Shown one piece after another: positions 24,507 to 32,526 of a stretch of DNA of 34,522 bases; position 1 is the first letter of the stretch; every line of letters starts with the position of its first letter. The stretch comes from a bacterium. GTDB taxonomy: Bacteria > Joyebacterota > Joyebacteria > Joyebacterales > Joyebacteraceae. Under the pieces are notes generated by a model, which saw only the letters and a list, made by a program, of their open reading frames with translations, was not told the origin of the DNA and did not search any database. The stretch spans positions 1 through 34,522 of the forward strand of contig JALGWI010000035.1 in assembly GCA_025774245.1 (NCBI GenBank), read 5' to 3'. The translations under genes and the position numbers were made by a program.

Positions 24507-27500
24507 TCACCGGATGTTAGCACACTCGACGAACTGCTTCAACACCCGGGCCCCGAGGCGGATGGCCTCCCGGCGCTCCCGGGGCGCTCTGAGCCTCATG
24601 AGGAGTCCGCCCCGCGCGTCGAATTCGAGCGGGTAGTCGCACCGTCTCAACACCTCTTTCATCTGTTTGGGCCTGGGCTCCCGTCCGCGGGCGAACTCGG
24701 CCACCAGCATCCCGTCCTCGAGGCCGACCCTCCGGACCCCCGCGCTCCGGCAGAGGGCCCTCAGGACCTGGACGTCGAGGAGCGACTGGACCTCCTCCGG
24801 GGGCTCGCCGAAGCGGTCCCGGATCTCCTCGACGAGCCCCTCGACGGCCGCCGGCTCGAGCGAGTCCCGGATGCGCTTGTAGACGTCTATCTTCATGTCG
24901 TTGTCGGCGATGTACCTGTTCGGGATGTATGCATCGACCTTGATATCGATCCTCGCCTCCGGCTCCTCCTTGACCTCCTGCCCTCTGAGGCTCCGCACCG
25001 CGTCCCTGAGGAGGCGCGAGTAGAGGTTGAAGCCGACGGCCATCATGTGGCCGTGCTGCTCGGCGCCGAGGATGTTGCCGGCCCCGCGGATCTCGAGATC
25101 GCGCATGGCGAGCTTGTATCCGGACGACAGCTCCGTGAACTCCTGGATCGCGCCGAGCCTCCGCCGGGCGATCGCGGTGATCGGTCGGTCGTGCGGCACG
25201 AGGAGCAACGCGTACGCGCGGTGGTTCGAGCGGCCGACGCGTCCCCTCAGCTGATAGAGCTGCGCCAGGCCGAAGCGGTCGGAGCGATTGACGATGATCG
25301 TGTTGACGTTCGGAATGTCGAGGCCGGACTCGATGATCATGCTGCACACGAGGACGTCGATCTGCCCGTCGAGGAACCGGAGCATGACGTTCTCGAGCTG
25401 CCGCTCGGGCATCTGGCCGTGGCCGATATCGATGACGAGATCCGGGAGAAGCGTTCGCAGGTACGACGCCATGCCCTCGATCGTCTGAACCCGGTTGTGA
25501 ACGAAGTAGACCTGGCCTCCCCTGTCGATCTCCCTCAGCACGGCCTCGACGATGAGGTCCTCGTCGAACGTTCTGATCTCGGTCCTGACCGGCAGACGGT
25601 CGCGGGGAGGGGTGTTGATGATCGACATGTCGCGCGCGCCCATGAGCGCCATGTGGAGCGTCCGGGGGATCGGCGTGGCCGTCATCGTGAGGACGTCGAC
25701 CGTCCTCCTCATCTTCTGGATGGTCTCTTTGTGGAGGACGCCGAACTGCTGCTCCTCGTCGATCACGAGGAGCCCGAGATTCTTGAGAACGACGTCCTTC
25801 TGAATGAGGCGGTGCGTCCCGATGACGATGTCGATCTTCCCCTCGGCGAGACGCTCGATGATGTGGTCCTGCTCCTTGTCGGTCCGGAACCGGGAGAGGA
25901 CGTCGACCTCGACCGGGTAGTCGGCGAGGCGGTCGCGGAACGTCGTGAGGTGCTGCTGCGCCAGAATCGTCGTCGGCACGAGCACCGCCACCTGTTTCCC
26001 GTCCATGACGGCCTTGAACGCGGCCCTGATCGCGACCTCCGTCTTGCCGAACCCGACGTCGCCGCAAATGAGACGGTCCATCGGGCGCCCCGACTCCATG
26101 TCCTCCTTGATCTCCTCGGCCGCTCGGAGCTGGTCCTCGGTCTCCTCGTAGATGAACGCCGCCTCCAGCTCCTGCTGCCAGACGACGTCCTTTCCGAAGG
26201 CGTGGCCCGGCCCGGCTTTCCGCATCGCGTAGAGCTTGAGGAGCGAGCGCGCCAGCTCCTGGACCGCCTCCTTCGCCCTCGCCTTCGTGCGCGACCACGC
26301 GCTGCTCCCGAGCCTCGAGAGGCGAGGCCGTATCCCCTCCTTGCCGATGTACTTCTGGATCCGGTCGATCTCGTCCGCCGGAACGTAGAGCTTCCCGCTC
26401 TCGGCGTACTCCACGACCACGCAGTCGATGAGGCGGCCGTCGGCTTCGACGCGCTCTATTCCCACGTACCTGCCGATCCCGTGGTTCATGTGGACGACGT
26501 AGTCGTCCTGCGTGAGCGCCTCGAAACTCGAGATCGGCGCCCCGCCCCGGAACTTCGGGCGACGACGTCGGCGGTAGCGGTCGAAGATGTCGTGATCGGT
26601 GTAGACGACGAGTCCCGCCTCGGGGACGGTGAAGCCCTTCTCGAGGCTTCCGACGTCGAGCGTCACGTCGGTCGCCGCCTCGCCGAGGAGTTCCATGAGC
26701 CGCGCCGCCTGGCCGCGGTTGTCACACATGACGAAGACGCGGGCCGCCCGCGCCATCTGGGACAGCCGTTCGCGGAGGGCGTCCAGGTTGGAGCCGAACG
26801 ACTCCTGGAGCTTGGTCTGGATGTGATGGCGCTCGAAGTCTGAGCACGCCCTGCTCCGGACGAGCCCGGACGCGACGATGGGCCGACCGCGGAACCGGTA
26901 CACGATGTGCTCGAGCGGAACGAGCAGCGACTCGGGATCGCAGAGCGGCGTCTCCTTCCGCCTGTCCATGTAGATCTTGGCCGCCTCGAGCGAGAGCAAC
27001 TCGGCGCGGTCCCACACCTCCTCCTCGCGGATGATCACGAGGCCAGCGCGCTCAGGGAGGTGTTCCACGAGCGTCTCCGCGTCGTCGTGGATCGCCGGGA
27101 GGTACTGCTCCACGCCGTCGAAGTAGAACCTCTCGTCGAGGCCGTTCAGGAGATGGTCCCGGTCGGCGGAGTCGGTGGGGTTCGCCCGCCTGAGGCGCTC
27201 GGCGAGCTCCCCGGCGCCCTCGCCGGCGACGACGACCTCGCGCCGGGGGAGCACGGCGGCCTCGTCGAGCCCGCGGAGTGATCGCTGCGTGTACACGTCG
27301 AACTGGCGGATCGACTCGATCCGGTCGCCCTCGAGCTCGAGCCTGATCGGATCGTCGTACCCGAACGGAAGGAGATCGACAATGCCACCGCGAACGCTGA
27401 AGTCGCCCGACTCCTCGACCATCCGCACCCTGCGGTAGCCGAGGTCGACGAGCGAGCGCTGGAACTCGGGGAGCTCGAGCGTCTCACCTGAGATCAGCCT

Positions 27501-27926
27501 TCTGGTCGAAGCGGCGAGGAGCCGCCGCGAGAGCGTCGCCTGCATGATGCCCTTCGGCGTCGTCACGACGACGAACGAGTCGCCCTGGGCCAGCCGGTGG
27601 AGCGTGACGAGTCGCGACTCCGTGATCGAGGAGAGCGGGGAGCGCCGCTCGTACGGCAGCGTCTCCCACTCGCCGAAGAACTGCACCTCGCTCTCGCCCA
27701 GGAGGGTGGCGAGGTCGTCGTGGATGTGCTCCGCGTCGGAGACGGTGGGAGCGATCACGACCCAGGTGTGGGGGAACTGCTGCCGGAGCACGGCGGTGAA
27801 GAGCGACTTCGCCGAACCCAAGAGGCCCCCGACCCAGAGGCGTGTGTTCCCGGCGGCGATCCGCTCCGCGACGCGGACGAACGGCTCGGCCTTCTGCGCG
27901 ATGTCGACGATCGTCCTTCCGGACAT
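24507..27926 (-). CDS. mfd: Transcription-repair coupling factor Mfd
   Basis: Mfd pushes stalled RNA polymerase off DNA and brings in UvrA. The 1139-residue product is full length. The N-terminal UvrB-like module has FFGEWETLPYERRSP, SRLVTLHRL and SGDFSVRGGIVDLLPFG. The RNA-polymerase-interacting CarD-like domain follows at about 480-560 (DDYVVHMNHGIGRYVGIERVE ... LYVPADEIDRIQKY). The RecG-like translocase has Walker A GDVGFGKTE at about 621-629, VIDEEQQFGV, TMTATPIPRTL, IESGLDIPNVNTII and QLRGRVGRSNHRAYALL. The TRCF C-terminal domain closes the protein. The ATG at 27926 lies 15 bases after the BatA-like gene, so mfd is probably part of the moxR operon transcript. Confidence 0.98.
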   Translation of the reverse strand: MSGRTIVDIAQKAEPFVRVAERIAAGNTRLWVGGLLGSAKSLFTAVLRQQFPHTWVVIAPTVSDAEHIHDDLATLLGESEVQFFGEWETLPYERRSPLSSITESRLVTLHRLAQGDSFVVVTTPKGIMQATLSRRLLAASTRRLISGETLELPEFQRSLVDLGYRRVRMVEESGDFSVRGGIVDLLPFGYDDPIRLELEGDRIESIRQFDVYTQRSLRGLDEAAVLPRREVVVAGEGAGELAERLRRANPTDSADRDHLLNGLDERFYFDGVEQYLPAIHDDAETLVEHLPERAGLVIIREEEVWDRAELLSLEAAKIYMDRRKETPLCDPESLLVPLEHIVYRFRGRPIVASGLVRSRACSDFERHHIQTKLQESFGSNLDALRERLSQMARAARVFVMCDNRGQAARLMELLGEAATDVTLDVGSLEKGFTVPEAGLVVYTDHDIFDRYRRRRRPKFRGGAPISSFEALTQDDYVVHMNHGIGRYVGIERVEADGRLIDCVVVEYAESGKLYVPADEIDRIQKYIGKEGIRPRLSRLGSSAWSRTKARAKEAVQELARSLLKLYAMRKAGPGHAFGKDVVWQQELEAAFIYEETEDQLRAAEEIKEDMESGRPMDRLICGDVGFGKTEVAIRAAFKAVMDGKQVAVLVPTTILAQQHLTTFRDRLADYPVEVDVLSRFRTDKEQDHIIERLAEGKIDIVIGTHRLIQKDVVLKNLGLLVIDEEQQFGVLHKETIQKMRRTVDVLTMTATPIPRTLHMALMGARDMSIINTPPRDRLPVRTEIRTFDEDLIVEAVLREIDRGGQVYFVHNRVQTIEGMASYLRTLLPDLVIDIGHGQMPERQLENVMLRFLDGQIDVLVCSMIIESGLDIPNVNTIIVNRSDRFGLAQLYQLRGRVGRSNHRAYALLLVPHDRPITAIARRRLGAIQEFTELSSGYKLAMRDLEIRGAGNILGAEQHGHMMAVGFNLYSRLLRDAVRSLRGQEVKEEPEARIDIKVDAYIPNRYIADNDMKIDVYKRIRDSLEPAAVEGLVEEIRDRFGEPPEEVQSLLDVQVLRALCRSAGVRRVGLEDGMLVAEFARGREPRPKQMKEVLRRCDYPLEFDARGGLLMRLRAPRERREAIRLGARVLKQFVECANIR

Positions 27927-27941
27927 GGTCTTCCGTTTCCT

Positions 27942-30098
27942 CTAGATCAGTCGTGAGCGCGCCAGGAGCATCTCGAGGGCGATGAGAACGAGCGCCGCGT
28001 ACACGAAGAGCCGCCAGAGCTCGCGGCCGTGCCGGGCTTCGAGAACCTCTTCCTCGAGCGGCCGATCGGGCGACACCACGGTGAGTTTCACGTCTCCGCC
28101 GAGACCCTCGATCTCCGCAGCGGCGACCGGCGCGAGATCGGACTCGCGCGGATCGACGTTGACCGCCCCGAGCGCAATCGGGACCGCGTCGATCGCGAAC
28201 CGGTAGATGCCGGGCTCCCGCACGCCGGCCAGAACCGCGCCGCGCCGCCCGACCGCCCTCGCTTCCGCGATCGCCGTCCCGCCGCCCGGCAGCTCGACGT
28301 CGATCCGGCCCCGTGCGGTCTCCTCGATCGGCACGAAGAGGTCCTCGCCGACGAGCGTCCGCGACGCCCGGGCGTGGCCGCCCTCGAGGCGCCCCACGAG
28401 CCGGTGCACGAGAGGAACCAGGAAACCGCTCTGCGGAAGGTCGCTCCACGTCGGGTCGACCCCCGTCAAGAGCGCCGCCACCTCACCTCCGCCATCCGTG
28501 CGACCGAGCACGAGTACGGGCCCGAGGCCCGGGAGCTCGAGCACGTCCTCCCGGAGGTTCGCCTCGACGTCGAAGGCGCGCCGCACGCTGACGTCGTCGA
28601 TCAGCCGCTCGCCGACCACGAGTCCGGAGAGGAGCGGGTGCCCCACGGCCGACGGGGCGAGCCTGACGCCCGCCGGCCGCTCGACCAGCCCCCGGAGCGT
28701 GGCGCCCAGGAGGCCCGGGAGGAGTTCGGCGTTCCAGTACCGCATGTCCGTCCGGCTGCCGAGGACGATGAGCAGGCCGCCGCCGTCCTCAACGTGTTCC
28801 TCGATCCAGCGCTCCCCCGCCCGGTCGAGCCGGCCGACGTCGGCGAGCACGGCCACGGGGAACCTGCGTCGCTCCTGGCTCCCGAGCGCCGAGGCCTCGA
28901 CGACGGCCGGGGCGAACCGCATGCCGTCGCCCGCCGGATCGAGCGCCCGCACGAGGTAGTACGCGTCGTCCCTCGGGTCTTCCCCGTCGGGCCGCACCAC
29001 GAGGATCTCCACGCGTCGCGCGGGAGGGATCGTGAAGTACCTTCGGTTGTCGGTCGGAAGCGCGTCGTCGGGAAGTTCGATCCATCCGGCGTGCCACTTC
29101 GATTCGTCGACGGCAGCGGCGAACCTCGCCGTCCCTGCCGCGCCGGGCTCGAGCTCGACGCCGGCCTGTCCGACCTGAACGCCGTCGACGAAGAGCTTGA
29201 CGGGCATCTCGACGCTCCGCCTGCTCCAGTTCCGCACCTCGGAGGAGAACGAGAAGAGCCCGGCCGTTCCGCCGTGCTTCCGCGCGACCTCGACCCCGAC
29301 GACTCCGAGGTTGCCCTCCGGACCCGTCAGGGGAATGAGGTAGCCGCGGACCGCGGGGACGTCGCCGGGTTCGCTCGCGGCGTCGGCGGGGTCGTCTCCG
29401 CCGGTCGCTCCGCCCGTCGGATCGGCGGCAGGCGCGGCGTCGCTGCGTGGCCCCGCGTCCTCCCGCGCGCTTCCGATCCACCCCGTCCGCTGGAGATCGC
29501 CGACGACGTAGATCTCCCTATTGAGGTTGCGTGATCCGCGAAGGAGGCCGAGCGCCGAGTCGATCGCCTCGGGGTAGTCCGTCGCCGCAGCCGAGACGGC
29601 GAGGCCGCCGAGCGCCTCGCGGAGCGCGTCGGGGCTGTAGGTTCCGTCGGCCAGCACGCTCACGGGAGGAGCACCGGCCGTGACGAGGAACGCCTGGTCC
29701 CCCTCGTCGAGGAGATCGGCGATCCGCTCGCCGACGGCGACCGCCTGGGTGAAGAGATCGTCGCCGTCGATCCTGCGGGACATGCTCGCACTCTCGTCGA
29801 GGACGATGGCGACCGACGTCTTCGCGTGCGCCCCCGCGCCCCCGGCGAACCGTCCTCTCAGGGTCGGCCGCGCGAGCGCCAGCGCGACGGCGAGTAGTAT
29901 CAGGCTCCTGATGATCAGCAGGAGTATCTGTCTGAGCCGCACCCTCCGGATCCGCTTCCGCTCGAGCTCCTTCAGGAACCTGAGCGAGCTGAAGTCGATC
30001 GTCTCGACGCGCCTCCGGCTGATCAGGTGGATCACGATGGGAACGAGCGCCGCCAGAGCGGCGATGAGGAAGGCCCCGTTCAGAAACGTCAGACCCAC
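27942..30098 (-). CDS. BatA-like membrane protein with von Willebrand A domain
   Basis: The product is 718 residues from a GTG at 30098 with AGGAG six bases upstream. The N-terminus is the BatA signature: a first span (about 7-26, FLIAALAALVPIVIHLI), the cytoplasmic loop ETIDFSSLRFLKELERKRIRRVRLRQ split by basic residues, then a second span (58-76). A von Willebrand A domain follows with the metal site D101-x-S103-x-S105 in VLDESASMS. A Pro/Asp/Ala-rich insertion, beta-rich segments and a glutamine-amidotransferase-like stretch (VEILVVRPDGEDPRDDAYYLVRALDP) come before a last span at about 695-712. Such proteins accompany MoxR ATPases and DUF58 proteins, as here, probably in assembling or maturing envelope complexes. 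The client is unknown. Confidence 0.88.
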   Translation of the reverse strand: MGLTFLNGAFLIAALAALVPIVIHLISRRRVETIDFSSLRFLKELERKRIRRVRLRQILLLIIRSLILLAVALALARPTLRGRFAGGAGAHAKTSVAIVLDESASMSRRIDGDDLFTQAVAVGERIADLLDEGDQAFLVTAGAPPVSVLADGTYSPDALREALGGLAVSAAATDYPEAIDSALGLLRGSRNLNREIYVVGDLQRTGWIGSAREDAGPRSDAAPAADPTGGATGGDDPADAASEPGDVPAVRGYLIPLTGPEGNLGVVGVEVARKHGGTAGLFSFSSEVRNWSRRSVEMPVKLFVDGVQVGQAGVELEPGAAGTARFAAAVDESKWHAGWIELPDDALPTDNRRYFTIPPARRVEILVVRPDGEDPRDDAYYLVRALDPAGDGMRFAPAVVEASALGSQERRRFPVAVLADVGRLDRAGERWIEEHVEDGGGLLIVLGSRTDMRYWNAELLPGLLGATLRGLVERPAGVRLAPSAVGHPLLSGLVVGERLIDDVSVRRAFDVEANLREDVLELPGLGPVLVLGRTDGGGEVAALLTGVDPTWSDLPQSGFLVPLVHRLVGRLEGGHARASRTLVGEDLFVPIEETARGRIDVELPGGGTAIAEARAVGRRGAVLAGVREPGIYRFAIDAVPIALGAVNVDPRESDLAPVAAAEIEGLGGDVKLTVVSPDRPLEEEVLEARHGRELWRLFVYAALVLIALEMLLARSRLI

Positions 30099-30153
30099 GT
30101 CGGTCTCCTTGCCGGGTCAGGTCCCCGGGCCCGTCGGACCCTGGAGGACGGAG

Positions 30154-31053
30154 TTATCCGAGCCGCTTCCTCTTCTCGAGATACGAGAAGAGCGCCCGGT
30201 CGTACGGCGTCGACGTCTGGATGGGAACGTAATCGATCCTGCTCTCGCCGCACTCGCGCCTGAGGTGCGTCATCCACCGGTCGACCGCCTCCACATAGTC
30301 GCGCCTGATCGAGAACGGCTCGGTCGTCATGAGCTCGCCGGTCTCCATGTCGCGGAACGTCGCGTCGGCGTCGAAGCCGAACTCCGTCTCCCGGGGATCG
30401 AGCACGTGGAAGACGATGACCTCGTGTTTGAGGTGGCGGAAGTGCTTGAGGCCCGGAAGGACGTCCTGCGGATCGTCGAGAAGGTCGGAGATCAGGATCA
30501 CGAGTCCCCGGCGCTTGATCCGTCGGGCCAGCTCGTGGAGCACGAGGCCGATGTCGGTCTCCGAGGACGGCCCGGCGCGGTCGAGCTCGGAGAGGAGCAG
30601 GTGCAGCTGCCTCGGGTTCGAGCGCGGCGGTATGAACTCGCGCACGGCCTCGTCGAAGACGAGCAGGCCGACCGAGTCCTGCTGCTTGAGCATCAGGTAG
30701 ATGAGCGCCGCCGCGAGGTAGCGCCCGTACTCGAGCTTGGAGATCCCGCCGGAGGTGTAGGCCATCGACGCGCTCGCGTCGAGCAGGACGTGCCCGCGGA
30801 GGTTCGTCTCCTCCTCGTACTCCTTAATATAGAGGCGGTCGGTCTTGCCGTAGACCTTCCAGTCGATGTGCTTGAGGGGATCGCCGGGCATGTACTGGCG
30901 GTGCTCGGCGAACTCGACGCTGAACCCCTTGTACGGGCTGCGGTGCAGGCCCGTCACGAAGCCCTCGACCACGAGCCGCGCGCGAAGCTCCATCGTCGCG
31001 AGCTTCGAGACTACGACCGGATCGAGGAATCTCCTGTAGGACTCTTCCGCCAT
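30154..31053 (-). CDS. DUF58 domain protein
   Basis: The 299-residue soluble protein is the usual partner of MoxR ATPases. It carries the DUF58 signature VEFAEHRQYMPGDPLKHIDWKVYGK at about 46-70. A von Willebrand-like fold follows with D92-A-S94-A-S96 (LLDASASMAY), the likely metal site. ILISDLLDDPQDVLPGL and VIVFHVLDPRE are further conserved blocks. The ATG at 31053 has GGGAGGT ten bases upstream. It lies between moxR, separated by a 145-base repeat-filled gap, and the BatA-like gene, 55 bases away. This is the standard moxR-DUF58-BatA order known from the Bacteroides aerotolerance cluster and many other bacteria. The biochemical role of the family is not settled. Confidence 0.93.
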   Translation of the reverse strand: MAEESYRRFLDPVVVSKLATMELRARLVVEGFVTGLHRSPYKGFSVEFAEHRQYMPGDPLKHIDWKVYGKTDRLYIKEYEEETNLRGHVLLDASASMAYTSGGISKLEYGRYLAAALIYLMLKQQDSVGLLVFDEAVREFIPPRSNPRQLHLLLSELDRAGPSSETDIGLVLHELARRIKRRGLVILISDLLDDPQDVLPGLKHFRHLKHEVIVFHVLDPRETEFGFDADATFRDMETGELMTTEPFSIRRDYVEAVDRWMTHLRRECGESRIDYVPIQTSTPYDRALFSYLEKRKRLG

Positions 31054-31074
31054 CGGTCGAGCGACCTCCCCGTT

Positions 31075-31197
31075 CGTGACTGCGCGGTCCTGCTTGCGTG
31101 ACTGCGCGGCCCCCGTTCATGGCTGCGCCGTGTCCCGACGCGATTGCGCGGTACTCCGTGCGTGACCGCGCCGTTCCCCCTCGTGCCCGTGCGGCGC
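31075..31197. repeat. Six degenerate repeats with a 21-22 bp period
   Basis: The gap between moxR and the DUF58 gene holds six related 16-base units starting at 31075, 31097, 31118, 31139, 31161 and 31182. The first two are CGTGACTGCGCGGTCC and CGTGACTGCGCGGCCC; later ones drift but keep the GCG core. The steps are 22, 21, 21, 22 and 21, close to two turns of DNA, and not a steady multiple of three, so coding is unlikely. Possible roles are a phased binding site or an RNA structural element. Confidence 0.65.
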
Positions 31198-31198
31198 G

Positions 31199-32209
31199 CT
31201 AGCTCGCTTCGCCGACCAGGCGGTCGACGATGTCGGACGCGCTGACGCCGTCGGCCTCGGCGTTGAAGTTCGTCACGATGCGATGCCGGAGGACCGACTG
31301 GGCCGCCTCGCGGACGTCCTCGGTCTCCGGCGCGAACTTCCCGCGGAGGACGGCGCGAGTCTTCGCGCTGAGGATCAGGTACTGCGACGCCCTCGGTCCC
31401 GCGCCCCAGCTGACCCAGTTGCGGATGTAGTCGGGCGATCCCTCGGTCGGCCGCGTGCTGCGCGCGAGCGAGACCGCGTAGGTGAGCACGTGATCGGGCA
31501 CGGGCACCCTTCGGACGAGCTTCTGGAGGCCGAGGATGTCACCGCCCGACAGGACCTTCTTGAGATCCGGGACGTAGGCGCTCGTCGTCGACTCGACGAT
31601 CTCCTTCTCTTCGCTCTCGGTCGGATAGTCGACGTGGATGCTGAACATGAAGCGGTCGAGCTGCGCCTCGGGGAGCGGATAGGTCCCCTCGAGCTCGATC
31701 GGGTTCTGCGTCGCGAGCACGAAGAACGGAAGCTCGAGCGGGTAGGTGTTGCCGCCGGTGGTGACCTCCTTCTCCTGCATGGCTTGGAGGAGCGCCGCCT
31801 GCGTCTTCGGAGGCGTGCGGTTGATCTCGTCGGCGAGCACGACGTTCGCGAAGACTGGACCCTTGATGAACTTGAAGGTCCGCGCGCGCGTCGACGGGTC
31901 CTCCTCGATGATGTCGGTCCCCGTGATGTCGGACGGCATGAGGTCGGGCGTGAACTGGATCCGGTTGAACGAGAGGTCGAGCACGCCGGCGAGCGTGCTC
32001 ACCATGAGGGTCTTCGCGAGACCGGGCACGCCGATCAGGAGGCAGTGTCCGTCCGCCAGAATCGCGGTCAGAAGCTCGTCGATCACGCGGTCCTGCCCGA
32101 CGATCACCTTCCTGATCTCCCCGAGGATCTTGTCCCGCGCGGACGAGAGCGCCTCGATTGCCTCGAGGTCGCCCCGGCCCGTTCCGCCTGTTCCTCTCTC
32201 AGAATCCAT
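31199..32209 (-). CDS. MoxR-family AAA+ ATPase
   Basis: The start is set at the ATG at 32209 with an AGGGAG ribosome site; the upstream open frame is low-complexity and unsupported. The 336-residue product has IVGQDRVIDELLTAILADGHCLLIG, Walker A GVPGLAKT at 60-67, the MoxR signature RIQFTPDLMPSDITG and Walker B VVLADEINRTPPKTQAALLQAM (near 124-144). Sensor 1 ATQNPIELEGTYPLPEAQLDRF and the helical lid complete the domain. MoxR proteins are chaperone-like ATPases that work with von Willebrand partners, here the DUF58 and BatA-like proteins encoded next. It is the first gene of the presumed operon leading into mfd. Confidence 0.95.
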   Translation of the reverse strand: MDSERGTGGTGRGDLEAIEALSSARDKILGEIRKVIVGQDRVIDELLTAILADGHCLLIGVPGLAKTLMVSTLAGVLDLSFNRIQFTPDLMPSDITGTDIIEEDPSTRARTFKFIKGPVFANVVLADEINRTPPKTQAALLQAMQEKEVTTGGNTYPLELPFFVLATQNPIELEGTYPLPEAQLDRFMFSIHVDYPTESEEKEIVESTTSAYVPDLKKVLSGGDILGLQKLVRRVPVPDHVLTYAVSLARSTRPTEGSPDYIRNWVSWGAGPRASQYLILSAKTRAVLRGKFAPETEDVREAAQSVLRHRIVTNFNAEADGVSASDIVDRLVGEAS

Positions 32210-32524
32210 GTCTCCCTCTCTTGAGGTCGGTTCGTGGGCGCCACGCAGCGCCGCATCGTTCTCTCTGTGGTCGCCCGGGCTCGGGGGACCCGTCCCGGCG
32301 GGGCGGGGCCCGCGGGCGCTCTCGACCCCCGGTCGGTCGGTCGGAATGCACCTACCCGCCGCGCCGGGCCGCCCCTCGGCCCCGCGCCGCGGTTTCGATC
32401 GTGATTCAGAACGACCGCACATCCAACTCCGACACGTGTGGTCCGTGTGAGTTTATCAGGAGCACCCGGCGCAATCAAGCGCATCGCCGGGCTGCGCTCG
32501 CAGACCTGCTTCAGGACGTGTATA
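32210..32524. other. Divergent control region between moxR and the M28 peptidase gene
   Basis: This 315-base gap lies between divergent starts. It holds a candidate moxR promoter (32450-32478) and, at its edge, a perfect TATAAT for the M28 gene. An 8-bp palindrome ACACGTGT (32432-32439) has GTCCGTGTGA just after it and may be an operator. The stretch 32290-32345 is GC-rich with three GGTC steps and nothing gene-like. Confidence 0.5.
32450..32478 (-). promoter_or_regulatory. Candidate promoter of the moxR operon
   Basis: On the minus strand TTGATT (32478-32473) and TAAACT (32455-32450) are 17 bases apart; each matches four of six consensus bases. The leader to the moxR ATG would be about 235 bases, long enough to carry leader-based control. 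Confidence 0.4.
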
Positions 32525-32526
32525 AT
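32521..32526 (+). promoter_or_regulatory. Perfect -10 hexamer overlapping the M28 gene start
   Basis: TATAAT at 32521-32526 runs into the first ATG (32525). No good -35 is seen 16-18 bases upstream. If it is a real -10, transcription would begin near 32533-32534, at the in-frame ATG at 32534, making a leaderless mRNA. Confidence 0.4.

Noticed and set aside
21589-26843. Very long plus-strand open frames (874 and 831 codons) across the PPIase genes and mfd
   Set aside because: They mirror the codon pattern of the real genes on the other strand, lack ribosome sites and show no domain.
32210-32422. Longer moxR product starting at 32422
   Set aside because: The extra 71 residues are Pro/Arg/Gly-rich with no conserved sequence, while the ATG at 32209 has a ribosome site and begins shortly before the conserved domain.
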